Below, in pieces: positions 1-7,324 of a DNA stretch of 64,000 nt. Numbering within the stretch: the first letter of the stretch is position 1; each line of letters begins with the position of its first letter. The position numbers and the translations under genes were made by a program. The notes under the pieces were generated by a model that worked only from the letters and a program-made list of their open reading frames with translations, ran no database searches and had not been told where the DNA came from. The DNA comes from Paenibacillaceae bacterium (GTDB lineage: Bacteria > Bacillota > Bacilli > Paenibacillales > Paenibacillaceae): the NCBI GenBank assembly GCA_900766135.1, contig CAAFUF010000008.1:1-64000 (forward strand), read 5' to 3'.

Positions 1-110
1 ACTTGCTCATTTAAACAAACTGACGAGATTTAAAATCTCATTTATTACTCACTCGTTGTTCAGTTTTCAAAGATCAACTTCGTTATCGTCTTATCGGCGA
101 CAACTTTTAT
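1..110 (-). other. rRNA operon 5' leader with boxA-like antitermination motif
   Basis: Read on the minus strand, 57-77 gives a TTTGAAAACTGAACA-type sequence followed by ACGAGTGAG, the boxA-like signature found in Bacillota 16S rRNA leaders and spacers. A palindrome GAGATTTTAAATCTC follows at 25-39. No 16S sequence is inside the window, so the 16S gene should start just left of position 1. Placement of an rrn operon directly after lysS matches B. subtilis. The leader assignment is by motif and synteny; the exact transcript start is inferred. Confidence 0.75.
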
Positions 111-139
111 AGTATATCATGTCCGGCGTTATGTTGCAA
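111..139 (-). promoter_or_regulatory. rRNA promoter P2 (proximal)
   Basis: TTGCAA (134-139), a 17-bp spacer and TATACT (111-116), with TG one base before the -10 hexamer. It sits directly upstream of the rRNA leader motif. Confidence 0.75.
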
Positions 140-204
140 GCATTATTTTTATCTGCGATTCTGAGCTGAAGTTCATAATGCCTACGAATAACGACCGAAT
201 TTAT

Positions 205-233
205 AATATATCATCTTTTCAATCCGGGCGCAA
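205..233 (-). promoter_or_regulatory. rRNA promoter P1 (distal)
   Basis: TTGCGC (228-233), 17-bp spacer and TATATT (205-210). It lies 94 bp upstream of P2 and downstream of the lysS terminator. Tandem promoters are usual for Bacillota rrn operons. Confidence 0.6.
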
Positions 234-301
234 CCCGAATGCCTGAATTTTATCCATCCAAATTCACCCACTCGAAAGCGGCCCCCCTCATATTCATCAT
301 T

Positions 302-331
302 TATAAAGAAAGCCCGGCCATAAGCCGGGCT
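302..331 (-). terminator. lysS intrinsic terminator
   Basis: An 8-bp GC-rich stem (AGCCCGGC / GCCGGGCT, 311-331) with a five-base loop is followed on the minus strand by a T-rich run, 28 bp after the lysS stop. It separates lysS from the rRNA promoters. Confidence 0.85.
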
Positions 332-358
332 CGCGAGATCCTATCCTATATCAATAGC

Positions 359-1867
359 TTATTCCGCCGAGCGCATATGCGGGAACAGCAGCACGTCGCG
401 GATAGAAGCTGAGTCGGTCAACAACATCACGAGTCGGTCCACCCCGATGCCCAGTCCACCGGTAGGCGGCATCCCGTATTCCAAAGAACGAATGAAGTCT
501 TCGTCCATTTCATGCGCCTCGTCATTGCCCTGTTCGCGCTCCAGCAGCTGCGCCTCGAAACGCTGGCGCTGGTCGATCGGATCGTTCAGCTCCGTAAAGG
601 CGTTAGCATGCTCCCGTGCGACGATAAACAACTCGAAGCGGTCCGTAAAGCGCGGATCCTCTTCGTTCTTCTTGGCCAGCGGCGAAATCTCCACCGGATG
701 TCCGTACACAAACGTCGGTTGAATGAGCGTTTCCTCGACGAATTGCTCGAAGAATGCGTTCAGGATATGGCCAAACGTCATATGCGGCTCCACCGGAACC
801 TTATGCTCCTTAGCCAAACGATGCGCTTCTTCGTTGCTCATTTGTACGCCGAAATCGACGCCGGTCACTTCTTTCACCGCATCGACCATCGATACGCGGC
901 GCCACTGCGGAGCCAGGTTAACCTCGTGTCCTTGGTAATGCACCACTTGGGTACCCAGCACTTCTTGGGCGATGTGGGCAATCATATTTTCCGTCAAAGC
1001 CATAATATCTTTATAGTCGGCATAAGCCTCGTATAACTCAATCATCGTGAATTCCGGGTTATGGCGCGTAGAGATCCCTTCGTTCCGGTAAACCCGGCCG
1101 ATCTCATACACTTTCTCCAGGCCGCCGACAATCAGGCGCTTCAAATGAAGCTCGATCGCGATCCGCATGTACAGCTGCATATCCAGCGCATTGTGGTGCG
1201 TAATGAACGGACGAGCCGCTGCGCCGCCGGCAATGCCATGCAGGGTCGGCGTTTCCACTTCCAGATATCCGAGGGAATCCAGGTAACGGCGCATGGATTG
1301 GATGATCCGGGACCGCTTGATGAACGTCTGCTGCACCTCCGGATTGACGATCAAATCGACGTAACGTTGGCGATAACGCAGCTCAACGTCCTTCAACCCG
1401 TGGTATTTGTCCGGCAACGGATACAAGGATTTGGACAGGACCTCTAAATCCTTGACCTTGATCGTCGTTTCGCCGGTTTTGGTCTTGAACACCTCGCCGG
1501 TCACGCCTACGATGTCCCCGAGGTCCAGAATGCTGAACGCTTCGTATTTAACTTCCGGCACGCTGTCTTGACGGACATAGATCTGGATTTTGCCCGACAA
1601 ATCCTGGAGATGCGCAAAGCTGGCTTTACCCATCCCCCGTTTGGCCATGATTCTGCCGGCAATGGATACCTCGACGTGCTTCTCCTCCAATTCTTCCTTG
1701 GAAAGCTCATCATACTGCCGCAGAATGTCACCTGCCGCATGGGTGCGTTTGTATTTTTTGCCGAAAGGGTCGATCCCAAGCCCGCGCAGCTCGTCCAATT
1801 TATCGCGGCGAATTTGCAGCAGCTCGCTGACCTCCATGGTTTCCTGGTTATTGATCTCTTCGCTCAT
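359..1867 (-). CDS. lysS: Lysyl-tRNA synthetase, class II
   Basis: This enzyme charges tRNA-Lys with lysine in the cytoplasm. The product is about 502 aa, normal for the bacterial class II enzyme. It has an N-terminal OB-fold anticodon domain (about residues 45-160) and a C-terminal catalytic core. Motif 2 is seen as YRNEG with RHNPEF, and motif 3 as GIGVDRLVMLL close to the C-terminus. I place the start at the ATG at 1867, preceded by AAGGAG; an upstream in-frame TTG at 1912 lacks a good ribosome site. It follows greA by about 100 bp across a hairpin with an imperfect U-tract, so read-through from greA is possible. The lysS-then-rrn order is as in B. subtilis. Confidence 0.97.
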   Translation of the reverse strand: MSEEINNQETMEVSELLQIRRDKLDELRGLGIDPFGKKYKRTHAAGDILRQYDELSKEELEEKHVEVSIAGRIMAKRGMGKASFAHLQDLSGKIQIYVRQDSVPEVKYEAFSILDLGDIVGVTGEVFKTKTGETTIKVKDLEVLSKSLYPLPDKYHGLKDVELRYRQRYVDLIVNPEVQQTFIKRSRIIQSMRRYLDSLGYLEVETPTLHGIAGGAAARPFITHHNALDMQLYMRIAIELHLKRLIVGGLEKVYEIGRVYRNEGISTRHNPEFTMIELYEAYADYKDIMALTENMIAHIAQEVLGTQVVHYQGHEVNLAPQWRRVSMVDAVKEVTGVDFGVQMSNEEAHRLAKEHKVPVEPHMTFGHILNAFFEQFVEETLIQPTFVYGHPVEISPLAKKNEEDPRFTDRFELFIVAREHANAFTELNDPIDQRQRFEAQLLEREQGNDEAHEMDEDFIRSLEYGMPPTGGLGIGVDRLVMLLTDSASIRDVLLFPHMRSAE

Positions 1868-1923
1868 AGCCCTACTCCACTCCTTAATCCCGATGAATTT
1901 GCTCGCCGACAAAAGAAACAGTG

Positions 1924-1952
1924 AAAGAAGCTTCCGCTGGGGAAGCTTCTTT
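1924..1952 (-). terminator. greA-lysS intergenic hairpin, probable partial terminator
   Basis: A 12-bp stem (1924-1935 with 1941-1952) with a five-base loop is followed by an interrupted T-rich stretch. It lies between greA and the lysS start, so it may only attenuate read-through into lysS. Confidence 0.6.
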
Positions 1953-1968
1953 CGTCGCTCATTCCGCC

Positions 1969-2445
1969 TTATTTCTTAATGTCCACGATTTTATATTGAA
2001 TCACGCCGGCCGGAACGTTGACGTCCACGATAGCGCCTTTTTTCTTCCCGAGAATGGCTTTGCCGACAGGACTTTCATTCGAAATTTTGTTCTGCATCGG
2101 ATCGGATTCCGCCGTCCCGACGATGGCATATTCCATCGTATCGCCGAATTCCAAATCTTCCACCGTCACGATCGAACCGATGCTTACCGTATCCGTGTCG
2201 ATTTCGTCGTTGTTGATGATCCGTGCGTTGCGCAGCATTTTCTCCAGCGTGATGATCCGCCCTTCGATAAAGGCCTGCTCGTTCTTCGCGTCCTCGTATT
2301 CCGAGTTCTCGCTGATATCCCCGTATCCGATGGCAACCTTGATCCGTTCCGCAACCTCGCGGCGTTTCACGGATTTCAGGTTTTCCAATTCTTCTTCCAG
2401 TCTCTTCAGACCGTCCTGCGTAAGGATAACTTCTTTATCGCTCAT
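1969..2445 (-). CDS. greA: Transcription elongation factor GreA
   Basis: GreA binds the RNA polymerase secondary channel and stimulates cleavage of backtracked RNA. From the ATG at 2445 the product is 158 aa, the family norm, with the N-terminal coiled coil (LEEELENLKSVKRREVAERI) and the acidic tip region GDISENSEYEDAK. The C-terminal FKBP-like domain ends with VDVNVPAGVIQYKIVDI. AGGAG lies 11 bases before the start. The reading frame stays open upstream to a GTG at 2604, but that segment does not look like GreA. It is inserted between dusB and lysS, which are adjacent in B. subtilis, and has its own promoter and a structured leader. Confidence 0.97.
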   Translation of the reverse strand: MSDKEVILTQDGLKRLEEELENLKSVKRREVAERIKVAIGYGDISENSEYEDAKNEQAFIEGRIITLEKMLRNARIINNDEIDTDTVSIGSIVTVEDLEFGDTMEYAIVGTAESDPMQNKISNESPVGKAILGKKKGAIVDVNVPAGVIQYKIVDIKK

Positions 2446-2468
2446 CTCAACCGATTCTCCTGTCATGG

Positions 2469-2504
2469 AAAAAATTTTCGCACGGTGCGTGCGGCACCCG
2501 AAAA
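2469..2504 (-). terminator. Terminator-like hairpin in the greA leader (possible attenuator)
   Basis: On the minus strand TTTTCG and GGTGC pair with GCACC and CGAAAA, followed by six Ts. It lies about 20 bases before the greA AGGAG. An alternative pairing (CGCAC with GTGCG) excludes the inner stem. A terminator inside a leader just ahead of the start site suggests transcription attenuation. Confidence 0.55.
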
Positions 2505-2703
2505 CCCTCCTGGAAAATGAACGCTTCCCGAAAGGAAAGGTTCCTTTGCCGTTCCACTGCCGCTTAGGTGCTTGGAAGCGCTCGCTTCCGTCAGCAATGG
2601 TCACTAAACTCCTTGCTCATTGTGTATATCATATGCGTTATGTGATAAGGGTCAGACCTCCCGAAGGGGAAGTCTCACACTTAAGGCGAATTTATATTGT
2701 GAA

Positions 2704-2732
2704 ATTATAGGTGAACGATTCTCAAATGTCAA
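2704..2732 (-). promoter_or_regulatory. greA sigma-A promoter
   Basis: Perfect consensus hexamers TTGACA (2727-2732) and TATAAT (2704-2709) with a 17-bp spacer. The predicted leader of about 250 nt carries several hairpins (GAGAC..GTCT near 2655-2685, GGAAGC-GAGC-GCTTCC near 2573-2590, and the terminator-like hairpin at 2469-2504). Confidence 0.9.
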
Positions 2733-2751
2733 TGACACCCGAATTTACAAA

Positions 2752-2765
2752 TGTAAACGTTTCAT
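2752..2765 (+). promoter_or_regulatory. cre-like site upstream of greA promoter
   Basis: TGTAAACGTTTCAT matches the CcpA cre consensus TGWAARCGYTWNCW at 13 of 14 positions and lies 20 bp upstream of the greA -35 hexamer. Function is inferred only from the match. Confidence 0.35.
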
Positions 2766-2812
2766 GAAGAAGGAGATGCCCGAAAAAAAGGGTCCCCCGT
2801 TTCAATTCAAAC

Positions 2813-3814
2813 TTAAGCGGATACCTCGTCACGAACCGTTTCCGCCGATATGCCGGCGACAAAATCCTCAAGAATGCGCACCATCTCGTCACGGCGGGTT
2901 TCCTCCATAATGAGGTCTTTGATGCGCGCTGCGCCTTTCAGGTTCTTCAAGTACCAGGCCAAATGCTTTCGCATTTCGCGGACGGCCACATGCTCGCCCT
3001 TAAGTGCGGCCAAGCGGTCCATGTGCAGGATGGCAATGCGGATTTTCTCCTCGGCCTCCGGCTCCGGAAGCAATTTGCCCGTCTTCAGGTACTCGACCGT
3101 CCGGTACAGCATCCAAGGGTTCCCGAGCGCCCCGCGCCCGATCATCACGCCGTCGCATCCGGTCTCATCCAGCATCCGACGGGCATCCTCCGGCGTCGCC
3201 ACATCCCCGTTACCGATGACGGGAATCGACACGGCTTCCTTCACCTGGCGGATATAACTCCAGTCCGCGTTGCCGGTATACTGCTGCTCGCGCGTCCGGC
3301 CATGCACGCTGACGGCTTTACCGCCGGCCTGTTCCACGGCTTTGGCGTTGTCCATAACGTAGATATGCTCGGCATCCCAGCCGATCCGCATTTTGACCGT
3401 TACCGGCTTGCTTACGGCATTCACGACGGCCGAGACCATCTCGTAAATCTTATTCGGATCCAGCAGCCAACGTGCGCCGGCATCGCATTTCGTGACCTTC
3501 GGCACCGGACAGCCCATATTGATATCGATGATATCGGCATTGGTTTCCTGATCGACGACTTTGGCCGCCTCCACGAGCGACGCGCGGTCCCCGCCGAAAA
3601 TCTGCAGGCTGAGCGGCTTTTCCCGCTCGTCCACAAAGAGCATTTCCCTGGTGCGCTTGTTGCCGTGAAGGATCGCTTTATCGCTAACCATCTCTGCGCA
3701 GACAAGCCCTGTCCCAAATTCTTTGGCAATCAGGCGGAAGGCCGGATTGCAAACGCCTGCCATCGGGGCAAGCACGACCTGGTTCTTCAATTCAATATCG
3801 CCTATCTTCAGCAA
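2813..3814 (-). CDS. dusB: tRNA-dihydrouridine synthase B
   Basis: This FMN-dependent enzyme reduces specific uridines in tRNA to dihydrouridine. The product is 333 aa with an N-terminal TIM barrel opening LAPMAGVCNPAFR. The NMGCPVPK motif carries the catalytic cysteine, and VHGRTREQ and IGNGDV bind FMN. The C-terminus is the helical tRNA-binding domain. The start is a TTG at 3814 preceded by GGGAGG at 8 bases. It is the last gene of the pab-fol operon and follows yazB by 43 bp, as in B. subtilis. No strong terminator is visible after it; the greA promoter begins about 80 bp downstream. Confidence 0.95.
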   Translation of the reverse strand: MLKIGDIELKNQVVLAPMAGVCNPAFRLIAKEFGTGLVCAEMVSDKAILHGNKRTREMLFVDEREKPLSLQIFGGDRASLVEAAKVVDQETNADIIDINMGCPVPKVTKCDAGARWLLDPNKIYEMVSAVVNAVSKPVTVKMRIGWDAEHIYVMDNAKAVEQAGGKAVSVHGRTREQQYTGNADWSYIRQVKEAVSIPVIGNGDVATPEDARRMLDETGCDGVMIGRGALGNPWMLYRTVEYLKTGKLLPEPEAEEKIRIAILHMDRLAALKGEHVAVREMRKHLAWYLKNLKGAARIKDLIMEETRRDEMVRILEDFVAGISAETVRDEVSA

Positions 3815-3857
3815 GATGGTTCCCTCCCATCGATAAGTTTGATATAAGCGGCTCTGC

Positions 3858-4064
3858 TTAAGGTTCGGGCTTCAAATCAGCTAGCGTGATCCCCAAACAA
3901 TCTGCAATTTTAGTTAAAATTTGATCATCTGCCCGGCGGTTCCCCCGCTCCACCGCTCCCAGTAACGCCAGGGATACGCCGGACTTCTCTGCCAGCTCTT
4001 GCTGGGTATAGCCTTTTAGTTTTCGGAAAGCGCGGATGCGCTGTGCCAGGTGCATGTTTTCCAA
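3858..4064 (-). CDS. yazB: Small XRE-family HTH protein (YazB-like)
   Basis: A 68-aa Cro/CI-type helix-turn-helix protein that is almost only the DNA-binding domain (LKGYTQQELAEKSGVSLALLG is the helix-turn-helix region). Its targets are unknown. I use the TTG at 4064 because AAGGAAGG precedes it at about 9 bases; an ATG at 4055 has no good ribosome site. It overlaps the 3' end of folK by 49 bp in another frame and sits between folK and dusB exactly like yazB of B. subtilis. The name rests on position and size. Confidence 0.88.
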   Translation of the reverse strand: MENMHLAQRIRAFRKLKGYTQQELAEKSGVSLALLGAVERGNRRADDQILTKIADCLGITLADLKPEP

Positions 4065-4579
4065 AACCGGACGCCTTCCTTTCCATCTAGGGTGTCCAAG
4101 GCACTGTGAATGCGTTCATACAGCCCGAAGGGCTCTCCTTCCGGCACGATGTCGGACAAGGGGACGAGCACGAAAGCCCGCTCCATCATCCGCGGGTGCG
4201 GCAAAGTGAGAAGCGGCGTGTTCATCACCTTGCCGTCGGCCCATAACAAATCAAGGTCCACCGTACGCGGCCCGAATCGGATGGTGCGCTCCCGCCCCAA
4301 CCGAAGCTCGATGTCCAGCATCACGGCAAGCAGCGCCTCGGGATCCAGCGAGGTACGCAGAGCAAGTGCCATATTTACGAAACAAGGCTGATCCAGATAA
4401 CCTACCGGATCGGTCTCGTATAAACCGGAGCAGCGCAGCACCTCGATCGCCGGATGCTCCTGCAGCGCCGTAATCGCCTGCATCAGGGTGGCCTCGCGGT
4501 CCCCCAGATTGGCGCCTAAAGCAATATAAGCCTCTGAATGCTCAGAGGGAGAAGTCGTGTTCATAATCGATAGGCTCAC
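4016..4579 (-). CDS. folK: 6-hydroxymethyl-7,8-dihydropterin pyrophosphokinase
   Basis: FolK transfers pyrophosphate from ATP to 6-hydroxymethyl-dihydropterin, making the substrate of FolP. It is 187 aa, slightly long for the family because of a C-terminal tail that overlaps yazB. Visible family motifs are YIALGANLGDRE at the start, RFGPRTVDLDLLW in the middle and LPHPRMMERAFVLVPL. The start is the GTG at 4579 in a GTGA overlap with the folB stop, implying translational coupling; an ATG at 4564 is the alternative. Confidence 0.96.
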   Translation of the reverse strand: MSLSIMNTTSPSEHSEAYIALGANLGDREATLMQAITALQEHPAIEVLRCSGLYETDPVGYLDQPCFVNMALALRTSLDPEALLAVMLDIELRLGRERTIRFGPRTVDLDLLWADGKVMNTPLLTLPHPRMMERAFVLVPLSDIVPEGEPFGLYERIHSALDTLDGKEGVRFWKTCTWHSASALSEN

Positions 4580-4938
4580 TTTCTGGAACGGTACATCTCC
4601 ACCGTCACGCCGTCGAAATGAATATCAAACGGAGGGTGCGGCTTCGTAACGCGAACTGTTAACGCATCTACCCTAGTATAAGTGTCCAAAACCGCGGATG
4701 CAATATGCTCCGCCAGCGCTTCGATTAATTGGAAGCTTTTTTGCTCGACGATGGTCTTGACCAGCCCATGGACTTCGGCATAATTCACCGTTTGGATCAA
4801 GTCGTCGCGGATCCCCGCCTGGCGCAGATTGAGCTCCAGCTCCAGATCTACGTAGAAGCGCTGGCCCAGTTTGCGCTCCTCCTCGAATACGCCGTGGTAT
4901 CCGTAATATTCCATGCGCCGCAGCACCATTTTATCCAT
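4576..4938 (-). CDS. folB: Dihydroneopterin aldolase
   Basis: FolB cleaves 7,8-dihydroneopterin to 6-hydroxymethyl-dihydropterin and glycolaldehyde. It is 120 aa, the family size, with the N-terminal RRMEYYGYHGVFEEER segment containing the substrate-contacting Tyr and Glu, and a C-terminal VTKPHPPF segment with the conserved Lys. It lies between folP (24 bp gap) and folK (4-base overlap) in the folate operon. Confidence 0.96.
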   Translation of the reverse strand: MDKMVLRRMEYYGYHGVFEEERKLGQRFYVDLELELNLRQAGIRDDLIQTVNYAEVHGLVKTIVEQKSFQLIEALAEHIASAVLDTYTRVDALTVRVTKPHPPFDIHFDGVTVEMYRSRK

Positions 4939-4962
4939 GATTCCGGCTCCTTTTCCTGCAAT

Positions 4963-5802
4963 TTATGAAGAGTACACGATCGCGTCGCACATCCGCACGG
5001 TCTGCTTGATTTCTTTCACGTCGTGGACGCGGACGATCTGGCAACCCTGCGCAATCCCCAGCGCCACGGTCGCCGCCGTGCCGAACACCACCTCATCGAC
5101 CGGCAGGTCCAGGGCGGTGCGGATGAATCTTTTGCGGGACGTGCCGAGCAGTAGCGGGAAGCCGAGTCTCGCCAGTTCGTCCAATGCTCGCATCACCCGC
5201 AGGTTCTCCGAATAATCCTTGGCAAAACCGATGCCGGGGTCCAAAATGATGTTCTCGTCGCGCACGCCGGCTCGGCGGGCGATCTCCACGCATTCGCCGA
5301 GATCCGCCGCCACATCGGCAAGCAAATCGCCGTAATTTCGATCATGGCGGTTATGCATCAAAATCACCGGACAGCCGAACTCCGCCGCCACCTCCGCCAT
5401 CGGCGCCTCCGCTTTAAAGCCCCAGACGTCATTCATGATGTGGGCGCCGGCCTTCAACGCTTCTCTCGCCACCCGGGCCTTGTACGTGTCCACCGACAGC
5501 GGAACTTGAGGCAGCTCGCGATGGAGGGCCTCCACGACGGGAATGACCCGCTCCAGCTCTTCCTGTTCGCTTACGGGCTCATGGCCCGGGCGCGTCGATT
5601 CCCCGCCGATATCAATCAGATCCGCGCCTTCCGCCAGCATTTCACGGGCGTGCCGAAGGGCGCTCTCCACGTTATTGAAACGACCTCCGTCGGAAAAAGA
5701 GTCCGGCGTCACGTTCAGAATCCCCATCACCAGCGTACGTTCGCCTAGCGTGAAGGACGCCTCGCCCAGCCGGTAACTGCGCTTATAAATAATCGGCCGC
5801 AT
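4963..5802 (-). CDS. folP: Dihydropteroate synthase
   Basis: FolP joins p-aminobenzoate to the pterin pyrophosphate and is the target of sulfonamides. The TIM-barrel signatures are all present: MGILNVTPDSFSDGG, DIGGESTRPG, DPGIGFAKD and LLGTSRKRFI. Two ATGs compete: that at 5808 lies directly on the AGGA, so the one at 5802 (279 aa, start MRPII) has the better spacing. The first 20 bases overlap the end of pabC, suggesting coupled translation. Confidence 0.96.
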   Translation of the reverse strand: MRPIIYKRSYRLGEASFTLGERTLVMGILNVTPDSFSDGGRFNNVESALRHAREMLAEGADLIDIGGESTRPGHEPVSEQEELERVIPVVEALHRELPQVPLSVDTYKARVAREALKAGAHIMNDVWGFKAEAPMAEVAAEFGCPVILMHNRHDRNYGDLLADVAADLGECVEIARRAGVRDENIILDPGIGFAKDYSENLRVMRALDELARLGFPLLLGTSRKRFIRTALDLPVDEVVFGTAATVALGIAQGCQIVRVHDVKEIKQTVRMCDAIVYSS

Positions 5803-6745
5803 CGCCATTCCTCGCTTTCTCCCTATATTTCCCCAGCAGCCGCTTCGTCATCGGCCCAATTCGTCCGGTGCCGACCCTGCGCCGTCGCATCCCCCGTCCG
5901 CCCGGGTTGCCTGGCTCCGCCAATTCCGTCACCGGCACGATCTCCTGGATCGAATTCGTCAGGAAAACCTCGTCGGCCGCCAACAGCTCGTCCCAGGTGT
6001 AACGGCCTTCCTCCGTCGGAATGCCCTGTTCGGCGGCCAGCTCCAAAACCATGGCACGAGTGATGCCGGGTAAAATGCCGGTTTCCATATCCGGCGTATA
6101 ACATTTGCCATTCCGCACAAAAAATACATTGCTGACGATCCCCTCCGCCAGCCAGCCATGGGCTGTCAGTTGCAGCCCTTCGGGCGGGGCGGCAGCGGGG
6201 CGCGGCTCGTGCGCCGCAAAGGCAGCGGCCTGCTGCGCTTCGCGTTCCAACCGGGCGAGCTCGCGTTTTGCCAGCACATTGTTCATATAGTGCAGCGATT
6301 TGAAACGAACCTCGCCTTCCGGCGTGTTCCGGGGTGTCGCCAGCCGCCACAACGGCTTCCCGTCTGTGTACAACGAAGCCCCCGGCTCCGGCAGCGGCTT
6401 CGCATAGATCACGACCTTCGGCTTGTCGTAGTCGCCAACCGGCAGTCCCAACGGACCTTCACCGGCTGTCACCGTATACCGGATGTAGCCTTCGGCCAAT
6501 CCGTTCCGCCCGAGCAGCTCGGCGATTTCCTCCTTGATCCGGTCAAGATCGGCCTGGTAACCGATCCCCAGCGCCCTGCAGCCGGCCTCCAGCCGCTCCA
6601 GATGCCGCTCCAACAAAAACGGCCGCCCCCCGTAGGTGCGGAACGTCTCGAACAAGCCAATCCCGTACATAAAGCCGTGATCCATCACGGAAATCACGGC
6701 TTGATCGGCCGGGGTCGGAACGCCACCCACCCCGATGTAATTCAT
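5783..6745 (-). CDS. pabC: 4-amino-4-deoxychorismate lyase
   Basis: This PLP enzyme of the branched-chain aminotransferase IV fold releases pyruvate from aminodeoxychorismate to give p-aminobenzoate. It is 320 aa; about 20-25 residues exceed the usual length because of an Ala/Pro-rich insertion near residue 180 (AAAFAAHEPRPAAAPPEG). The PLP lysine is in RFKSLHYMNN. Other family segments are MDHGFMYGIGLFETFR and the C-terminal FLTNSIQEIVPVTEL. It begins in an ATGA overlap with the pabA stop. A D-amino acid aminotransferase is the main alternative, but position between pabA and folP supports PabC. Confidence 0.93.
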   Translation of the reverse strand: MNYIGVGGVPTPADQAVISVMDHGFMYGIGLFETFRTYGGRPFLLERHLERLEAGCRALGIGYQADLDRIKEEIAELLGRNGLAEGYIRYTVTAGEGPLGLPVGDYDKPKVVIYAKPLPEPGASLYTDGKPLWRLATPRNTPEGEVRFKSLHYMNNVLAKRELARLEREAQQAAAFAAHEPRPAAAPPEGLQLTAHGWLAEGIVSNVFFVRNGKCYTPDMETGILPGITRAMVLELAAEQGIPTEEGRYTWDELLAADEVFLTNSIQEIVPVTELAEPGNPGGRGMRRRRVGTGRIGPMTKRLLGKYREKARNGDAADYL

Positions 6746-7323
6746 GCTTTCGCTTCCGCCTTCCGGTTCAGGAAGTTGCGAAGAATCTGGTGGCCATGCT
6801 GGGTAATGATCGATTCCGGGTGGAACTGCACGCCCTCGACGGCATACTCTTTATGGCGCAGCCCCATGATCTCCCCTTCCGCCGTCTCGGCGGTAATCTC
6901 CAGGCAATCCGGCAGGCTCTCGCGTTCCACGATCAACGAATGATACCGCGTGGCCGTGAAAGGCGACGGCAAACCGGCAAACACCGATTCCCCCTGATGA
7001 TGGATCGGCGACGTTTTGCCGTGCATCAGCCGCTCGGCACGGATCACATTGCCGCCGAAGGCTTGGCCGATAGCCTGATGCCCCAGGCAAACGCCAAAGA
7101 TCGGGATGACTCCCTTAAAACGCTCGATCAAATCCAGCGTAATCCCGGCCTCATTGGGCGTACACGGGCCGGGGGATATTAAGATATGATCCGGCTGCAA
7201 AGCCTCAATTCCCGCAAGATCGATCTCATCGTTGCGGCGGACAGTTACTTCCTCGCCTAACTCGCCTAAATACTGCACCAGATTGTACGTAAAAGAATCA
7301 TAGTTGTCGATCACCAAAATCAT
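6742..7323 (-). CDS. pabA: Aminodeoxychorismate/anthranilate synthase glutamine amidotransferase subunit
   Basis: This class I glutamine amidotransferase supplies ammonia to PabB. It is 193 aa with the catalytic Cys in GVCLGHQAIGQAFGG and the His-Glu pair in VQFHPESI. In B. subtilis the equivalent subunit serves both folate and tryptophan synthesis; the same dual role is possible here but cannot be seen in the sequence. It starts one base after the pabB stop (TGAGATG) and overlaps pabC by four bases. Confidence 0.95.
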   Translation of the reverse strand: MILVIDNYDSFTYNLVQYLGELGEEVTVRRNDEIDLAGIEALQPDHILISPGPCTPNEAGITLDLIERFKGVIPIFGVCLGHQAIGQAFGGNVIRAERLMHGKTSPIHHQGESVFAGLPSPFTATRYHSLIVERESLPDCLEITAETAEGEIMGLRHKEYAVEGVQFHPESIITQHGHQILRNFLNRKAEAKA

Positions 7324-7324
7324 C

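Noticed and set aside
2446..2604. N-terminal extension of GreA to the GTG at 2604
   Set aside because: The extra 53 residues do not resemble GreA and coincide with the structured leader and terminator-like hairpin; the ATG at 2445 has a ribosome site and gives the standard length.
2446..2703. T-box or other known riboswitch in the greA leader
   Set aside because: No T-box sequence or specifier loop, and the downstream gene is not an amino-acid gene.
2775..2812. Terminator after dusB
   Set aside because: Only a three-base-pair GGG/CCC stem precedes the T-run, too weak to call.
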